Shown: positions 36,501-46,138, counted from the stretch's first letter. The stretch: DNA of 64,000 bases from Polaribacter aquimarinus (GCF_003129485.1 NZ_QFFG01000005.1:62001-126000); one strand, 5' to 3'. Numbers and translations are program-made. Notes: a model not told the origin generated them from the letters alone.

Positions 36501-38903
36501 ATGCCCAAAAATCCTGAGTTAGAACTTGCCTTTAATTTTATCAATAAAACAGATAGAAATCTGTTTATTACAGGAAAAGCAGGTACAGGTAAAACTACGT
36601 TTTTACATCAAATAAAAAATGAATCCTTAAAAAGAATGGTCATTGTTGCACCAACAGGTGTGGCAGCAATCAATGCAAAAGGTGTTACGATTCATTCGTT
36701 TTTTCAAATGCCTTTTGGCCCTATTCTACCCAATCAAATTGCAAATACGAATCAGCAACGTAAGTTTTCTAAGACAAAAATCGATATCATCAAGTCATTA
36801 GATTTAGTAATTATTGATGAAATTTCTATGGTGCGTGCAGATTTGTTGGATGGTATAGACCAAGTAATGCGCAGATATAAAAACAGAAATAAAGTTTTTG
36901 GTGGTGCACAGGTTCTAATGATTGGAGACTTGCAACAATTGGCACCTGTGGTAAAACCTAACGAATGGAGTTTATTACGAAGCTATTATGACACAATGTA
37001 TTTCTTCAGCTCAAAAGCGTTTCAAGAAGCCAATGTAGTGTCAATTGAGTTGAAACACATTTATCGCCAGAAAAACGAAGATTTCATTACGATTTTAAAT
37101 GAAATTCGTAACGATAATTTGTCTGACGCTTCTGCTAAAATTTTAAATGAACGTTACAATCCTACTTTTTCTCCAACTAAAGAAGACGGTTATATTACCT
37201 TAACAACACATAATAAAAGAGCGAATACAATCAACGAATCTGAGTTGAATAAACTCAAAAACAAAAGCTACTTTTTTGAAGCTGAAGTTTCTGGAAAATT
37301 CAATGAAAATGCGTTTCCTAATGACGAAAAGTTAGAGTTAAAAGTGGGCGCACAAGTAATGTTCATCAAAAATGATTCATCACCAGAAAAAAGGTATTTT
37401 AACGGAAAAATAGGAATTGTAACCGACATTTCTAGAGAAAATGTTACTGTGCAATGTGGCAATGAAGCAGATGAAATTGTTACAGAAAGAGAAAACTGGG
37501 ACAATGTAAATTACTCCATTAACGAAGAAACCAAAGAAATTAAAGAAGATGTCATTGGTTCTTTTTCTCAAATTCCCTTGCGTTTGGCTTGGGCAATTAC
37601 CATTCATAAAAGTCAGGGGTTAACCTTTGAAAAAGCCATTATTGATGCAGAAGCATCTTTTGCACACGGACAAACCTATGTGGCTTTGAGTAGATGTACT
37701 TCTTTAGAAGGTTTGGTTTTAAAAACACCTATTTCTAGCAATGCCATTATTAATGATAAAACCGTAAGTGTTTTTAATGAAAGTGTAGAAGAAAATCACC
37801 CAGATGAAAGTATTTTAAATGAATCTGAAAAAGAATTTCAACTCAATTTAATTGCTGAATTATTTGATTATCAGTCGTTTTTGTATCCAATAACAAGATT
37901 GATTGACATTTTTTATAAAAATCAAACTTCTATAAAAGGTGATGTTATCAATCATTTACAAACCATAAAAGATGATGGAGTTGTAGCGTTGATGAAAGTT
38001 TCTAACGGATTTAAAAATCAATTACAAAAACTATCAGAGGACAATATTTTGCCTGAAAATAGTTCTCAAATTCAAGAACGATTTACAAAAGCGGTAGATT
38101 ATTTCTTATCAGAAACCATCAATAAAATTGTACAACCGTTATCAAAAATTGAATTTTCATCAGACAATAAAGCCGTAAAAAAAGATTTTACCAAACAGTT
38201 TGACAGCCTTCAAGAAAAGTTATCAGAAAAGGTTTTTGCGCTTAAAAAAATGACGGAAAATTTTAAGGTTAAAAGTTATTTAGAAGTTAGAGCCAATGCT
38301 GTTTTACAAAAATCTGAACCCAAAAAGAAGAAAAAATTATCAACTAGAAAAGACCCGTTATTGGCTTTAAAATTACGTGAATTACGTGATGAAATTCGAA
38401 TTGCAGAAAATATTCCTGCTTTTCAAATTTTTACACAAGAAACATTATACGCCATCTGTGATGCTTTACCGAGATCTGAAAAAGAATTGCTAAAAGTTAA
38501 CGGAATGGGGAAAATTCGTGTTCAAAAATACGGAGAAGAAATTTTAGATGTTATTGAAGCCTATTGCAAAGAAAACGGAATTAATAAATTCAACGAACAA
38601 AAAAAGGAAGACAAAAAAAACACCAAACAAATTACTCTAGAGTTGTTTAAATCTGGGTTATCGCCTAAAGAAATTGCCAAAGAACGTAGTTTAACGCTGA
38701 ATACAATTCAGAGTCATTTAATGACGTTTATTCCTACGGGAGATGTTGATGTTTTAGAATTGATTCCTTTAAAAAAGTATAAAAAACTCATTAATCAAAT
38801 CGAAGAAGTCGAGTTCAAAAATCTCACAGAGCTCAAAGAAAAAGTAGATAAATCGTTTACTTATATGGAACTGCGAATGGTTTTGCTGTCTATGGAAAAT
38901 TAA
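36501..38903 (+). CDS. PIF1-like helicase with C-terminal HRDC and HTH domains
   Basis: 800 residues from ATG 36501; an in-frame TTG at 36483 is less likely. Walker A GKAGTGKT at 25-32, APTGVAAINAKG, the Walker B region LVIIDEISMV, and a late helicase motif AWAITIHKSQGLTFEKA with YVALSRC. The C-terminal part has an HRDC domain (about 618-690, LRELRDEIR to GEEILDVIEAYC) and then a helix-turn-helix domain (SPKEIAKERSLTLNTIQSHL) as in RecQ-type tails. It is an SF1B DNA helicase likely acting in repair or replication-fork processing. Confidence 0.9.
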   Translation: MPKNPELELAFNFINKTDRNLFITGKAGTGKTTFLHQIKNESLKRMVIVAPTGVAAINAKGVTIHSFFQMPFGPILPNQIANTNQQRKFSKTKIDIIKSLDLVIIDEISMVRADLLDGIDQVMRRYKNRNKVFGGAQVLMIGDLQQLAPVVKPNEWSLLRSYYDTMYFFSSKAFQEANVVSIELKHIYRQKNEDFITILNEIRNDNLSDASAKILNERYNPTFSPTKEDGYITLTTHNKRANTINESELNKLKNKSYFFEAEVSGKFNENAFPNDEKLELKVGAQVMFIKNDSSPEKRYFNGKIGIVTDISRENVTVQCGNEADEIVTERENWDNVNYSINEETKEIKEDVIGSFSQIPLRLAWAITIHKSQGLTFEKAIIDAEASFAHGQTYVALSRCTSLEGLVLKTPISSNAIINDKTVSVFNESVEENHPDESILNESEKEFQLNLIAELFDYQSFLYPITRLIDIFYKNQTSIKGDVINHLQTIKDDGVVALMKVSNGFKNQLQKLSEDNILPENSSQIQERFTKAVDYFLSETINKIVQPLSKIEFSSDNKAVKKDFTKQFDSLQEKLSEKVFALKKMTENFKVKSYLEVRANAVLQKSEPKKKKKLSTRKDPLLALKLRELRDEIRIAENIPAFQIFTQETLYAICDALPRSEKELLKVNGMGKIRVQKYGEEILDVIEAYCKENGINKFNEQKKEDKKNTKQITLELFKSGLSPKEIAKERSLTLNTIQSHLMTFIPTGDVDVLELIPLKKYKKLINQIEEVEFKNLTELKEKVDKSFTYMELRMVLLSMEN

Positions 38904-38992
38904 TTTTATCTAAAAATGCAAGTTTTATAAAAAACTAACGTCTAAAGAAATATGATAAGAACTTCTTATCATTTCTTTTTCATAGCAATTTT

Positions 38993-39020
38993 CCCACTTC
39001 TAATTTAGAAGTGGGTTTTT
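38993..39020 (+). terminator. Terminator after the helicase gene
   Basis: CCCACTTCT (38993-39001) pairs with AGAAGTGGG (39007-39015), loop AATTT, followed by a T-run. Confidence 0.85.
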
Positions 39021-39093
39021 TATTAAAAAAAACATTGGTTTAAAAAACAAAATAATTTCTTAACTTTAAAACATCAATCAAAAAATTACAATT

Positions 39094-39465
39094 ATGAGAT
39101 TAGGTGCAATGTCTATTAGTTTAGCCGTAAAAGATATTCATAAATCAAAAGCATTTTATGAAACGTTAGGGTTTACCGTTTATGCAGGACAAATTGAAAA
39201 GAATTATTTGATTCTAAAAAACGGAAATGCATTAGTAGGTTTGTTTCAAGGAATGTTCGAAAATAACATTCTAACTTTTAATCCTGGTTGGGATGAAAAT
39301 GCCAACAAGTTGGATGAGTTTGATGATGTAAGAGATATTCAAAAACACTTAAAAGCAAATCACGTGAAATTAGAAAGAGAAGTTGACGAAACCACTTCTG
39401 GACCAGGAAGTGTTGTCTTTTTTGACCCAGATGGAAATACGATTTTATTGGACCAGCACGTTTAG
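39094..39465 (+). CDS. VOC (glyoxalase/bleomycin-resistance-like) protein
   Basis: 123 residues, the length of a single VOC domain. It begins RLGAMSISLAVKDIHKSKAFYETLGF and ends VVFFDPDGNTILLDQH, the usual two beta-alpha-beta-beta-beta halves. Members act as metal-dependent isomerases, dioxygenases or binding proteins; the substrate is unknown. It appears to be a single-gene unit. Confidence 0.88.
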   Translation: MRLGAMSISLAVKDIHKSKAFYETLGFTVYAGQIEKNYLILKNGNALVGLFQGMFENNILTFNPGWDENANKLDEFDDVRDIQKHLKANHVKLEREVDETTSGPGSVVFFDPDGNTILLDQHV

Positions 39466-39471
39466 ATTTCT

Positions 39472-39578
39472 TGTCATTTCGAATTGAGCTTTTTTTTAAG
39501 CGATTGAGAAATCTCTATATAAAAGATGATAATTTCGTAGATTCCTCGTCGTTCATTCTTCACTCTGTCGGAATGACA
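39472..39578. repeat. REP-like intergenic palindrome, copy 1
   Basis: Bounded by TGTCATT (39472-39478) and AATGACA (39572-39578), with inner TTTCGAA and GAGAAATCTC segments. It is related in its ends to 48682-48762. Such elements are common between Flavobacteriaceae genes. Confidence 0.6.
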
Positions 39579-39598
39579 TGCGTTAAGTATTTTTAACC

Positions 39599-40219
39599 TT
39601 ATCTATTATTTTCTAGCTCCTTATAATTGTTTGGAATAGTAATGGAATAGTTTGATGTTTTGATTAAGATTTCTAATAATTTGTTTATGTCTTCTTTTTT
39701 ATATTCTTTGAGGCCTATTTTTATTTTATGGCCTTTATCGAATTTTAATTCAAATTGCTTATAAATTCTATCAAATAAAATCTTATTTAACCCACTAATA
39801 TTTCTTTTGTGAGTCCATCTATTTATTACAATTAGTTCAAAATTTTTTATAAATAAAGTATAAGGTTTTCTTTTTTTATATAGATAAGATATTACTAAAT
39901 TAACAATAAGGGGAGCCCATAATATAGGAAAAAAAAGAGCTTTATATTTGATAGTGCTGTTACCCAAAAAAATAAATATAGTCCAACAAACAGCAAAAAT
40001 AAAGTCATAATATTGAAATGATTTTTTATGAGACCTAATTTTAAAATCCTCGTCTATTTTTTTATCAAAAATTGAGTATTCCCAAAAAAACAGAGTTAAA
40101 TAGAAAAAAGGAATAATCAAAATGTTAAAAAAGAATACAACTGTATTATCAAAAAATATTAAGATAACAAATACAATTAATAACGATATAATTATTGTAA
40201 AATATTTCATGTCTTTCAC
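39599..40219 (-). CDS. Membrane protein of unknown function
   Basis: 206 residues. Two hydrophobic hairpins (about 8-45 and 70-112) give roughly four transmembrane helices, followed by a basic soluble tail (113-206). No family is recognised. Its start overlaps the recJ stop by 4 nt (ATGA on the minus strand), so it is translationally coupled to recJ, though nothing in the sequence shows a shared function. Confidence 0.65.
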   Translation of the reverse strand: MKDMKYFTIIISLLIVFVILIFFDNTVVFFFNILIIPFFYLTLFFWEYSIFDKKIDEDFKIRSHKKSFQYYDFIFAVCWTIFIFLGNSTIKYKALFFPILWAPLIVNLVISYLYKKRKPYTLFIKNFELIVINRWTHKRNISGLNKILFDRIYKQFELKFDKGHKIKIGLKEYKKEDINKLLEILIKTSNYSITIPNNYKELENNR

Positions 40220-41901
40220 TTCAAATCCTTTAACACCAATTGTATCGATTTATACCCATTCCATTCGTTTTCATCAAGAGCATAAACAATATCAAATTCA
40301 TCTTGTACAAATTCCATTTTTTCACCTAAATTGAAGCCAATAGCTCCAAAGGTTTGTTTATTATCACCTTGAAAAACATTGAGTTTTAAATGGGTTTGCT
40401 CCTTCCCTACTTTTTTACCGTAACCATTATCTCTTATACAAGTACTTTTAAAAACAGGTCTCATATTCTGCGGTCCAAAAGGCGCCATTTGTTGAATAAT
40501 TCTAAAAAACTTAGGCGTAATTTCAGTGAGTTCTACTTCTGCATCAATGGCAATTTCTGGAATTAAAAGTTCTCTGTCTATGGTTTTTGAAACTACTTCT
40601 TCGAATTTGTTTTTAAAATTCTCGTAATTTTCTGAGAGCAAAGTTAAACCCGCTGCATATTTGTGTCCACCAAATTGTTCTATAAATTCCTTACACTCTA
40701 ATAAAGCTTCATAAACATCAAAACCTTTTATAGAACGAGCAGAAGCCGCTAATTTATGACCACTTTTGGTAAACACTAAAGTAGGTCTATAGTATTTTTC
40801 AATCAACCTAGAAGCTACAATACCAATAACACCTTTATGCCAATTTTTATCAAAAACTACAGTTGTAAAACGTTGCTGTTCTTCATTATCAATAATCTGA
40901 ATTAAGGCTTCATTAGTGATTTTTTTATCTAAATCTTTACGATCTGCATTAAAAATTTCAATAGCTGCAGCAAAGTCAATAGCGGAATCTAAATCCATTT
41001 CTGTTAAGAGTTCTACAGCATAATTTCCGTGTTTCATTCTACCAGCTGCATTGATTCTTGGCGCTATGATAAAAACCACATCAGTAATGGTGAGTTCCTT
41101 TTTTTTAATTTGATGAATGATGGCTTTGATTCCGTTTCTGGGATTTTGATTAATTACTTGTAAACCAAAATAGGCTAATACTCGATTTTCTCCATTCATA
41201 GGCACAATATCTGCTGCAATAGCAGTGGCAACCAAATCTAAATAGGGTAATAAATCTTCTATAGTTTGATTCCTTTTTGAGCCTAAAGCTTGAATCAATT
41301 TAAATCCAACTCCGCAACCACACAATTCATCAAACGGATAAGAACAATCTACTCTTTTCGGATTTAAAACAGCAATTGCATCCGGAATTTCATCACCAGG
41401 TTTGTGATGATCGCAAATGATGAAATCGATATTTTTCTCATTTGCATAAGCTACTTTATCAATTGCTTTAATACCGCAATCTAAAGCAATAATTAAGGAA
41501 AAATCATTGTCTTGGGCAAAATCAATTCCTGTATAAGAAACCCCATAACCTTCATCATACCTATCAGGAATATAAGTAGCAATATTTGGTGTAATGGTTT
41601 TTAAATAAGAAGAAACTAAAGAAACAGCTGTAGTTCCATCAACATCATAATCACCATAAATCAAGATGTTTTCGTTATTGGAAATAGCAGTTTCAATTCT
41701 GTTTACAGCAACATCCATATCTTTCATTAAAAAAGGATTATGAATATCTTCTAAACTTGGACGAAAGAACTTTTTTGCTTTGTCAAAAGTGTCAATATTA
41801 CGTTGACATAATATAGAGGCAATAGTGTTATCTACTTGAAGTTCTTTTGCTAGTTGTACTACTTTTTCTTTTTCTGGTTGCGACTTTAACGTCCATCTCA
41901 T
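40216..41901 (-). CDS. recJ: Single-stranded-DNA-specific 5'-3' exonuclease RecJ
   Basis: 561 residues. The DHH phosphoesterase motifs are present: IYGDYDVDGTTA near residue 80, DCGI, and ICDHHKPG near residue 160, then INAAGRMKHG. A DHHA1 domain has GVIGIVASRL and GGHKYAAGLTL near 390-420, and a C-terminal OB-like domain follows. It degrades 5' single strands in recombination and mismatch repair. Length and motifs are complete. Confidence 0.95.
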   Translation of the reverse strand: MRWTLKSQPEKEKVVQLAKELQVDNTIASILCQRNIDTFDKAKKFFRPSLEDIHNPFLMKDMDVAVNRIETAISNNENILIYGDYDVDGTTAVSLVSSYLKTITPNIATYIPDRYDEGYGVSYTGIDFAQDNDFSLIIALDCGIKAIDKVAYANEKNIDFIICDHHKPGDEIPDAIAVLNPKRVDCSYPFDELCGCGVGFKLIQALGSKRNQTIEDLLPYLDLVATAIAADIVPMNGENRVLAYFGLQVINQNPRNGIKAIIHQIKKKELTITDVVFIIAPRINAAGRMKHGNYAVELLTEMDLDSAIDFAAAIEIFNADRKDLDKKITNEALIQIIDNEEQQRFTTVVFDKNWHKGVIGIVASRLIEKYYRPTLVFTKSGHKLAASARSIKGFDVYEALLECKEFIEQFGGHKYAAGLTLLSENYENFKNKFEEVVSKTIDRELLIPEIAIDAEVELTEITPKFFRIIQQMAPFGPQNMRPVFKSTCIRDNGYGKKVGKEQTHLKLNVFQGDNKQTFGAIGFNLGEKMEFVQDEFDIVYALDENEWNGYKSIQLVLKDLK

Positions 41902-41906
41902 AGCAA

Positions 41907-42080
41907 TTATTTTTTGAACATAAGGTACAAAAATGTGCCGAAAATAATAAGTGGTGAAATATAAAAACCAACAAAACCCAAAAGTATTCCAATAAAACCA
42001 AGCTCAATAGATGGATTAAAGAGTGGGAATAAAATTGGGAGGCTTAAAAGAAATAAGATGAAAGTGGTTTTTCGTTTCAT
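41907..42080 (-). CDS. Small membrane protein
   Basis: 57 residues from ATG 42080-42078 to TAA 41909-41907. After a basic start (MKRKTT) there are two hydrophobic segments (about 7-22 and 27-54) and a basic end (FKK). It lies between the OsmC gene and recJ on the same strand with gaps of 1 and 5 nt, which favours a real gene. Its function is unknown. Confidence 0.55.
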   Translation of the reverse strand: MKRKTTFILFLLSLPILFPLFNPSIELGFIGILLGFVGFYISPLIIFGTFLYLMFKK

Positions 42081-42081
42081 A

Positions 42082-42513
42082 CTATTTTGCTATATCGTGT
42101 AAGAAAATTTCTATTTCTACATCAGCAAAATGACGGAACATTTCCATCACTCCACAATATTTTGTTACTGATAAATTTACAGCTTTCTGAATTTTTTTCG
42201 GTTTCAATTCAGCATCCTTAAAATGATAATCTACTTTTACTTTATTATAAAACTTTGGGTGTTCATCTGTTAATTCTGCTGTAACTTCAATTTTAAAATC
42301 GGCAACTTCTGCATGCATTTTCTTTAACAAAGAAACTACATCTAAACCAGAACAACCCGCTAAAGAAGAAAGCATCAATGCTTTTGGTCTGTATCCTTCA
42401 CCTTTTCCACCATTTTCTTCTCCTGCATCCATAAATAGATTTAATCCACTTGGATTATCAGATTCAAATTGCATGTTTTCTTTCCAAACTGTTGTCACTA
42501 AATTTTTACTCAT
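42082..42513 (-). CDS. OsmC/Ohr-family protein
   Basis: 143 residues from ATG 42513-42511; a longer in-frame reading from 42612 would run into the divergent gene's start and is rejected. OsmC fold: VTTVWKENM at the start, PKALMLSSLAGCSGLDVVS with the first redox Cys, and KYCGVMEMF with the second Cys. Such proteins often reduce organic peroxides, although this YhfA/OsmC-type subgroup has uncertain substrates. It is divergent from an AhpD-like gene, which fits a redox theme. Confidence 0.88.
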   Translation of the reverse strand: MSKNLVTTVWKENMQFESDNPSGLNLFMDAGEENGGKGEGYRPKALMLSSLAGCSGLDVVSLLKKMHAEVADFKIEVTAELTDEHPKFYNKVKVDYHFKDAELKPKKIQKAVNLSVTKYCGVMEMFRHFADVEIEIFLHDIAK

Positions 42514-42596
42514 TTTTATGTTTTTTAGATATTGAAATCTTAAATTGTGCTTTTTTACAAAAGTAAGAACAATATTAAACTTAAAGATATAAATAT

Positions 42597-43199
42597 ATGG
42601 CTTTAGTAACACCTTTAGGAGCAGAACACGATTTAGAGACCAAAGAATTGGCCGAATTTTTTAATGAAACCTTGGGATTTTGTCCAAATTCAGTTTTAAC
42701 AATGCAGCGTAGACCTGCTATTTCAAAGGCTTTTATCAACTTAAATAAAGCAGTTATGGCAAATGAAGGTAGAGTAACTTCTGCTTTAAAAAGGATGATT
42801 GCCTGGGTATCTAGTAATGCTACTGGTTGTAGATATTGTCAAGCCCATGCTATTAGAGCTGCAGAACGTTATGGAGCAGAACAAGAACAATTAGATAATA
42901 TTTGGGAATACAAAACACATGCTGCTTTTTCAGATGCAGAAAGAGCTGCATTAGACTTTTCTTTGGCGGCTTCTATGGTGCCAAATGCTGTAAATGCAGA
43001 AATCAAAGAAGAGTTGTATAAATATTGGGATGAAGGAGAAATTGTAGAAATGTTAGGTGTAATTTCACTTTTTGGATATTTAAACAGATGGAATGATTCT
43101 ATGGGAACAACTTTAGAAGAAGATGCAATTGATTCTGGAAATCAATATTTAGGAAAACATGGTTTTGAAGTTGGTAAACACGATGGTTCTAAATATTAA
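42597..43199 (+). CDS. Carboxymuconolactone decarboxylase/AhpD-like protein
   Basis: 200 residues. An all-helical AhpD-like fold with the CxxC...H motif CRYCQAH near residue 79, the alkylhydroperoxidase-type active site. AhpD-like proteins carry peroxidase or thiol-redox activity. It is divergent from the OsmC gene. The exact substrate is unknown. Confidence 0.85.
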   Translation: MALVTPLGAEHDLETKELAEFFNETLGFCPNSVLTMQRRPAISKAFINLNKAVMANEGRVTSALKRMIAWVSSNATGCRYCQAHAIRAAERYGAEQEQLDNIWEYKTHAAFSDAERAALDFSLAASMVPNAVNAEIKEELYKYWDEGEIVEMLGVISLFGYLNRWNDSMGTTLEEDAIDSGNQYLGKHGFEVGKHDGSKY

Positions 43200-43210
43200 A
43201 AAAGAACTTT

Positions 43211-43489
43211 TTAAATTGTAGAAATAATAAAAAACCAAAAGAAAAACAAACAATAAGTTAATCCTAAAGTATTTATAAGTAATAAAACGGGGTTTTTAAA
43301 ATCTTTTTTCCTTAATACGGTTATTGAAGAAATTAAAAATAAGTTGGGAAATAAGGTGAAAGGTAAAATGATGTAACCAAATCCAAATGCACCACCATTT
43401 TCAAACAATATTGAAATACTTACAATAAGAAAGAAAATATTTACTAAAATTAATAGAACACAAATTGTTAGATGGAATATCTTAAACAT
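43211..43489 (-). CDS. Small membrane protein
   Basis: 92 residues with three hydrophobic stretches (about 5-30, 36-56, 70-90) separated by the basic LRKKDFKN. No family is recognised. Its start overlaps the end of the uracil-DNA glycosylase-like gene by 8 nt, suggesting co-translation as the last gene of the rsmI operon. Confidence 0.55.
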   Translation of the reverse strand: MFKIFHLTICVLLILVNIFFLIVSISILFENGGAFGFGYIILPFTLFPNLFLISSITVLRKKDFKNPVLLLINTLGLTYCLFFFWFFIISTI

Positions 43490-44060
43490 AATTAATTATT
43501 TCAGCAACTCTTTTCTGTAATTCAGGTATTACATTTTGTTCAAACCAAGGATTTTTCGTCAACCAAAAACGATTTCTAGGTGATGGATGTGGAAGCGTAA
43601 AATAGGTAGGTAAATATTCAGGATAATTATCTACTGTTTCTGTAAGTGTTCTTTTAGCTTTGTCTTTCAGATAGTAATTCTGAGCATACATTCCTATCAA
43701 AATAATCAACTCTAAGTTTGGCATCAGCTCAAATAATTGTTGATGCCATTTTGGAGCGCATTCTTTTCTTGGAGGTTTATCTCCGCTTTTTCCTTTTCCA
43801 GGATAACAAAATCCCATTGGTACAATAGCAAACTTTTCTACATCATAAAAATCTTCACCAGAAACATTGAGCCATTTTCTCAATTGTTTGCCACTTGCAT
43901 CATCCCAAGGAATTCCAGATGCATGTACTTTAGTTCCTGGAGCTTGCCCAATAATTACAATCTTAGAATTTTGATGACCAGTAACCACAGGATTTGCTCC
44001 CAAATCTAAATGAGGTTCGCAAATTGTACATTTTTTTATTTGGGATAAAAGGTTTTGCAT
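43482..44060 (-). CDS. Uracil-DNA glycosylase superfamily protein
   Basis: 192 residues. It begins with a CTICEPHLDLGANPVV segment and has the motif IVIIGQAPGTKVHASGIPWDD, which matches UDG motif 1 (GQAPG), then FCYPGK and the C-terminal LPHPSPRNR, which matches motif 2 (HPSPRN). This is the small UDGX/family-4-like group found in Bacteroidota, acting in base excision repair or with unknown specificity. It abuts the HopJ-type gene with no gap. Confidence 0.88.
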   Translation of the reverse strand: MQNLLSQIKKCTICEPHLDLGANPVVTGHQNSKIVIIGQAPGTKVHASGIPWDDASGKQLRKWLNVSGEDFYDVEKFAIVPMGFCYPGKGKSGDKPPRKECAPKWHQQLFELMPNLELIILIGMYAQNYYLKDKAKRTLTETVDNYPEYLPTYFTLPHPSPRNRFWLTKNPWFEQNVIPELQKRVAEIINYV

Positions 44061-44405
44061 TTATTCTTTTAAAGATAAAGCATCACTTTGAAACGACAAA
44101 CCCTCAAAACCCGTTTTCATAAAGTTTCTAATATTTTGATGTGAAGTACCCTTTTCATCTTCTAAAACAGATGTATAATGTTCTCCAAAACAAAATAAGG
44201 TTTCTTCTTTGGTTAGTTTTTGACGTTTGGCAAAAGCGAACAACTTACATGAACCTGAGTTTTCTCCTGCATTATTTGTTACATCTCCGTTTGTAAATGC
44301 TGTAGGAGTAAAATTATAAATGTCTTCGATTACCTGCATCGTTTCTGCAAACGTAATTGCTGTTGGATTTTCTTTTAGTTTTGTTTTGAATTCTTGGATT
44401 GTCAT
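44061..44405 (-). CDS. HopJ-type (type III effector HopPmaJ-like) small protein
   Basis: 114 residues. The pattern FKTKLKENPTAITFAETM, YNFTPTAFTNG, NNAGENSGSCKLFAFA and CFGEHY is typical of the HopJ family. Despite the name, the family is widespread in free-living bacteria without type III secretion, and its role is unknown. It sits between rsmI and the glycosylase gene in one operon. Confidence 0.88.
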   Translation of the reverse strand: MTIQEFKTKLKENPTAITFAETMQVIEDIYNFTPTAFTNGDVTNNAGENSGSCKLFAFAKRQKLTKEETLFCFGEHYTSVLEDEKGTSHQNIRNFMKTGFEGLSFQSDALSLKE

Positions 44406-44419
44406 TTTAAATTTATATG

Positions 44420-45091
44420 TTATTTCTTCCCCTCAACCACAACAACAATTTCTCCTTTTGGTGGTTTTGCAGTATAATGTGCTAATACTTCAGTAGCAGT
44501 TCCTCTAATGGTTTCTTCAAAAAGTTTTGTCAATTCTCTAGACACAGAAACTTTTCTATCGGCTCCAAAATACTCTACAAAATTACCTAAGGTTTTTGCT
44601 AATTTATGCGGAGATTCGTAAAAAATCATAGTTCTGGTTTCTTCAGCAAGTAATTTTAAACGCGTTTGTCGCCCTTTTTTTACAGGTAAAAAACCTTCAA
44701 ACACAAACTTATCATTTGGTAAACCAGAATTTACCAAAGCAGGCACAAAAGCGGTTGCTCCAGGCAAACACTCCACATCGATATTGTTTTCTACACAAGC
44801 TCTCGTTAACAAAAATCCTGGATCAGAAATAGCAGGAGTTCCTGCATCCGAAATTACAGCACAGGTTTCACCACTTTTTAAGCGATTGATAATTCCTTCA
44901 ACAGATTTATGTTCATTGTGCATATGATGACTGTGCATTTGCGTAGCAATCTCAAAATGTTTTAACAATTTTCCACTGGTACGTGTGTCTTCTGCTAAAA
45001 TAAAATCGACTTCTTTTAAAACATTAATCGCTCTAAAAGTCATGTCTTCTAAATTACCTATTGGTGTAGGAACTAAATACAGTTTACTCAT
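44420..45091 (-). CDS. rsmI: 16S rRNA (cytidine-2'-O)-methyltransferase
   Basis: 223 residues, slightly short for the family. The typical start is LYLVPTPIGNLEDMTFRAI, then LAEDTRTSGKLL, VISDAGTPAISDPG, LPGATAFVPAL and FEGFLP. It methylates C1402 of 16S rRNA with SAM. It is first in a four-gene minus-strand operon. A single operator-like TTGGTAAACCA inside it is coding coincidence. Confidence 0.95.
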   Translation of the reverse strand: MSKLYLVPTPIGNLEDMTFRAINVLKEVDFILAEDTRTSGKLLKHFEIATQMHSHHMHNEHKSVEGIINRLKSGETCAVISDAGTPAISDPGFLLTRACVENNIDVECLPGATAFVPALVNSGLPNDKFVFEGFLPVKKGRQTRLKLLAEETRTMIFYESPHKLAKTLGNFVEYFGADRKVSVSRELTKLFEETIRGTATEVLAHYTAKPPKGEIVVVVEGKK

Positions 45092-45163
45092 ACAACAAAT
45101 GTAATTATTAATTTAAATTTAGCTACTTTAGTATAGGTAAATGATATAAAAAAAATCAGTATT

Positions 45164-45706
45164 ATGGACAAAGCTTTACAAACAATGATTAATAATATGC
45201 CTGAAAAAACAGGCAAATCGTTAAAAGAATGGAAAGATATTTTAAAAATAAAATCTTTTGAAAAACATAGTGAAGCTGTCAAATTTTTAAAGAAAGATTA
45301 TAATGTAACTCACGGATTTGCAAATACAATTGTTTCACTATCTAAAGAAGATAACAGTTCATCAGACGATTTGGTAAACAATCAATATAAAGGTAAAGAA
45401 GAATTACAACCTATTTATAATAAACTGATTTCTGTGGTTTATGATTTTGGCGAAGATGTAAAAATTGCACCTAAAAAAACTACAGTAAGTCTTATTAGAA
45501 AAAAACAATTTGCACTAATAAAACCAGCAACAAAAACAAGAATAGATTTAGGCTTAAAAATAAAAGACAAACTCACAACAGAAAGACTTGAAAATTCTGG
45601 ACCTTTTGGCTCTATGTGTACTCATAGAGTAAGATTATCAAATTTAGATCAAATAGATAATGAATTAATTTCGTGGTTAAAAGAAGCTTATAGTAAGGCA
45701 GATTAG
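45164..45706 (+). CDS. DUF4287/DUF5655 domain protein
   Basis: 180 residues. The N-terminal part (MINNMPEKTGKSLKEW to about residue 60) matches DUF4287, and the C-terminal half (about 80-178, PIYNKLISVVYDFG, PKKTTVSLIRKKQFALI) matches DUF5655, which binds or transports unknown ligands. The function is unknown. It is divergent from rsmI. Confidence 0.8.
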   Translation: MDKALQTMINNMPEKTGKSLKEWKDILKIKSFEKHSEAVKFLKKDYNVTHGFANTIVSLSKEDNSSSDDLVNNQYKGKEELQPIYNKLISVVYDFGEDVKIAPKKTTVSLIRKKQFALIKPATKTRIDLGLKIKDKLTTERLENSGPFGSMCTHRVRLSNLDQIDNELISWLKEAYSKAD

Positions 45707-45707
45707 T

Positions 45708-46067
45708 CTAAATTGACTCATAAGTTTCCACAGTAATATCAGCAACAACATCACCAGTATGTTTGGTAGAAAGTGGTTCAAATAGTAAAATATGAACTTC
45801 TTCTTTAGCAACAGGTTTATGTTCTACACCTTTAGGAACAATGTAAAATTCTCCCTCATTTATAGTGATGATTTCATCACGCAAGTGCATTTCTAAAACA
45901 CCTTTTTTTACGAGAAATAACTCGTCTTCATTATCGTGTTTATGAAAAACAAATTCACCTTTTATTTTTGCCAATAGAATTTGCTGACCATTTAACTCGC
46001 CAATTTTTTTAGGAGACCAATGGTCTTGAAATAAATCAAATTTTTCTTGAATATTAACTGCGCTCAT
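45708..46067 (-). CDS. Cupin-domain protein
   Basis: 119 residues with one cupin fold. Metal-site motifs are HKHDNEDELF (about residues 47-56) and PKGVEHKPVA (about 83-92). The substrate is unknown. It converges with the preceding gene, leaving 1 nt between the stop codons. Confidence 0.85.
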   Translation of the reverse strand: MSAVNIQEKFDLFQDHWSPKKIGELNGQQILLAKIKGEFVFHKHDNEDELFLVKKGVLEMHLRDEIITINEGEFYIVPKGVEHKPVAKEEVHILLFEPLSTKHTGDVVADITVETYESI

Positions 46068-46138
46068 AAGACAAACTTACGAAGATTTTACGGGAATAAA
46101 TCAATCTTAAAAAGAATCGGTATTTCTTTAAAATTGAT

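Noticed and set aside
44061..44405. Type III effector suggested by the HopJ family name
   Set aside because: The family is common in bacteria without type III secretion and the gene lies in a housekeeping operon with rsmI; no secretion genes are near.
44716..44726. Single TTGGTAAACCA inside rsmI
   Set aside because: It is fully explained by the conserved codons for GLPNDK in RsmI, is not in tandem and has no promoter box, so it is unlikely to be an operator.
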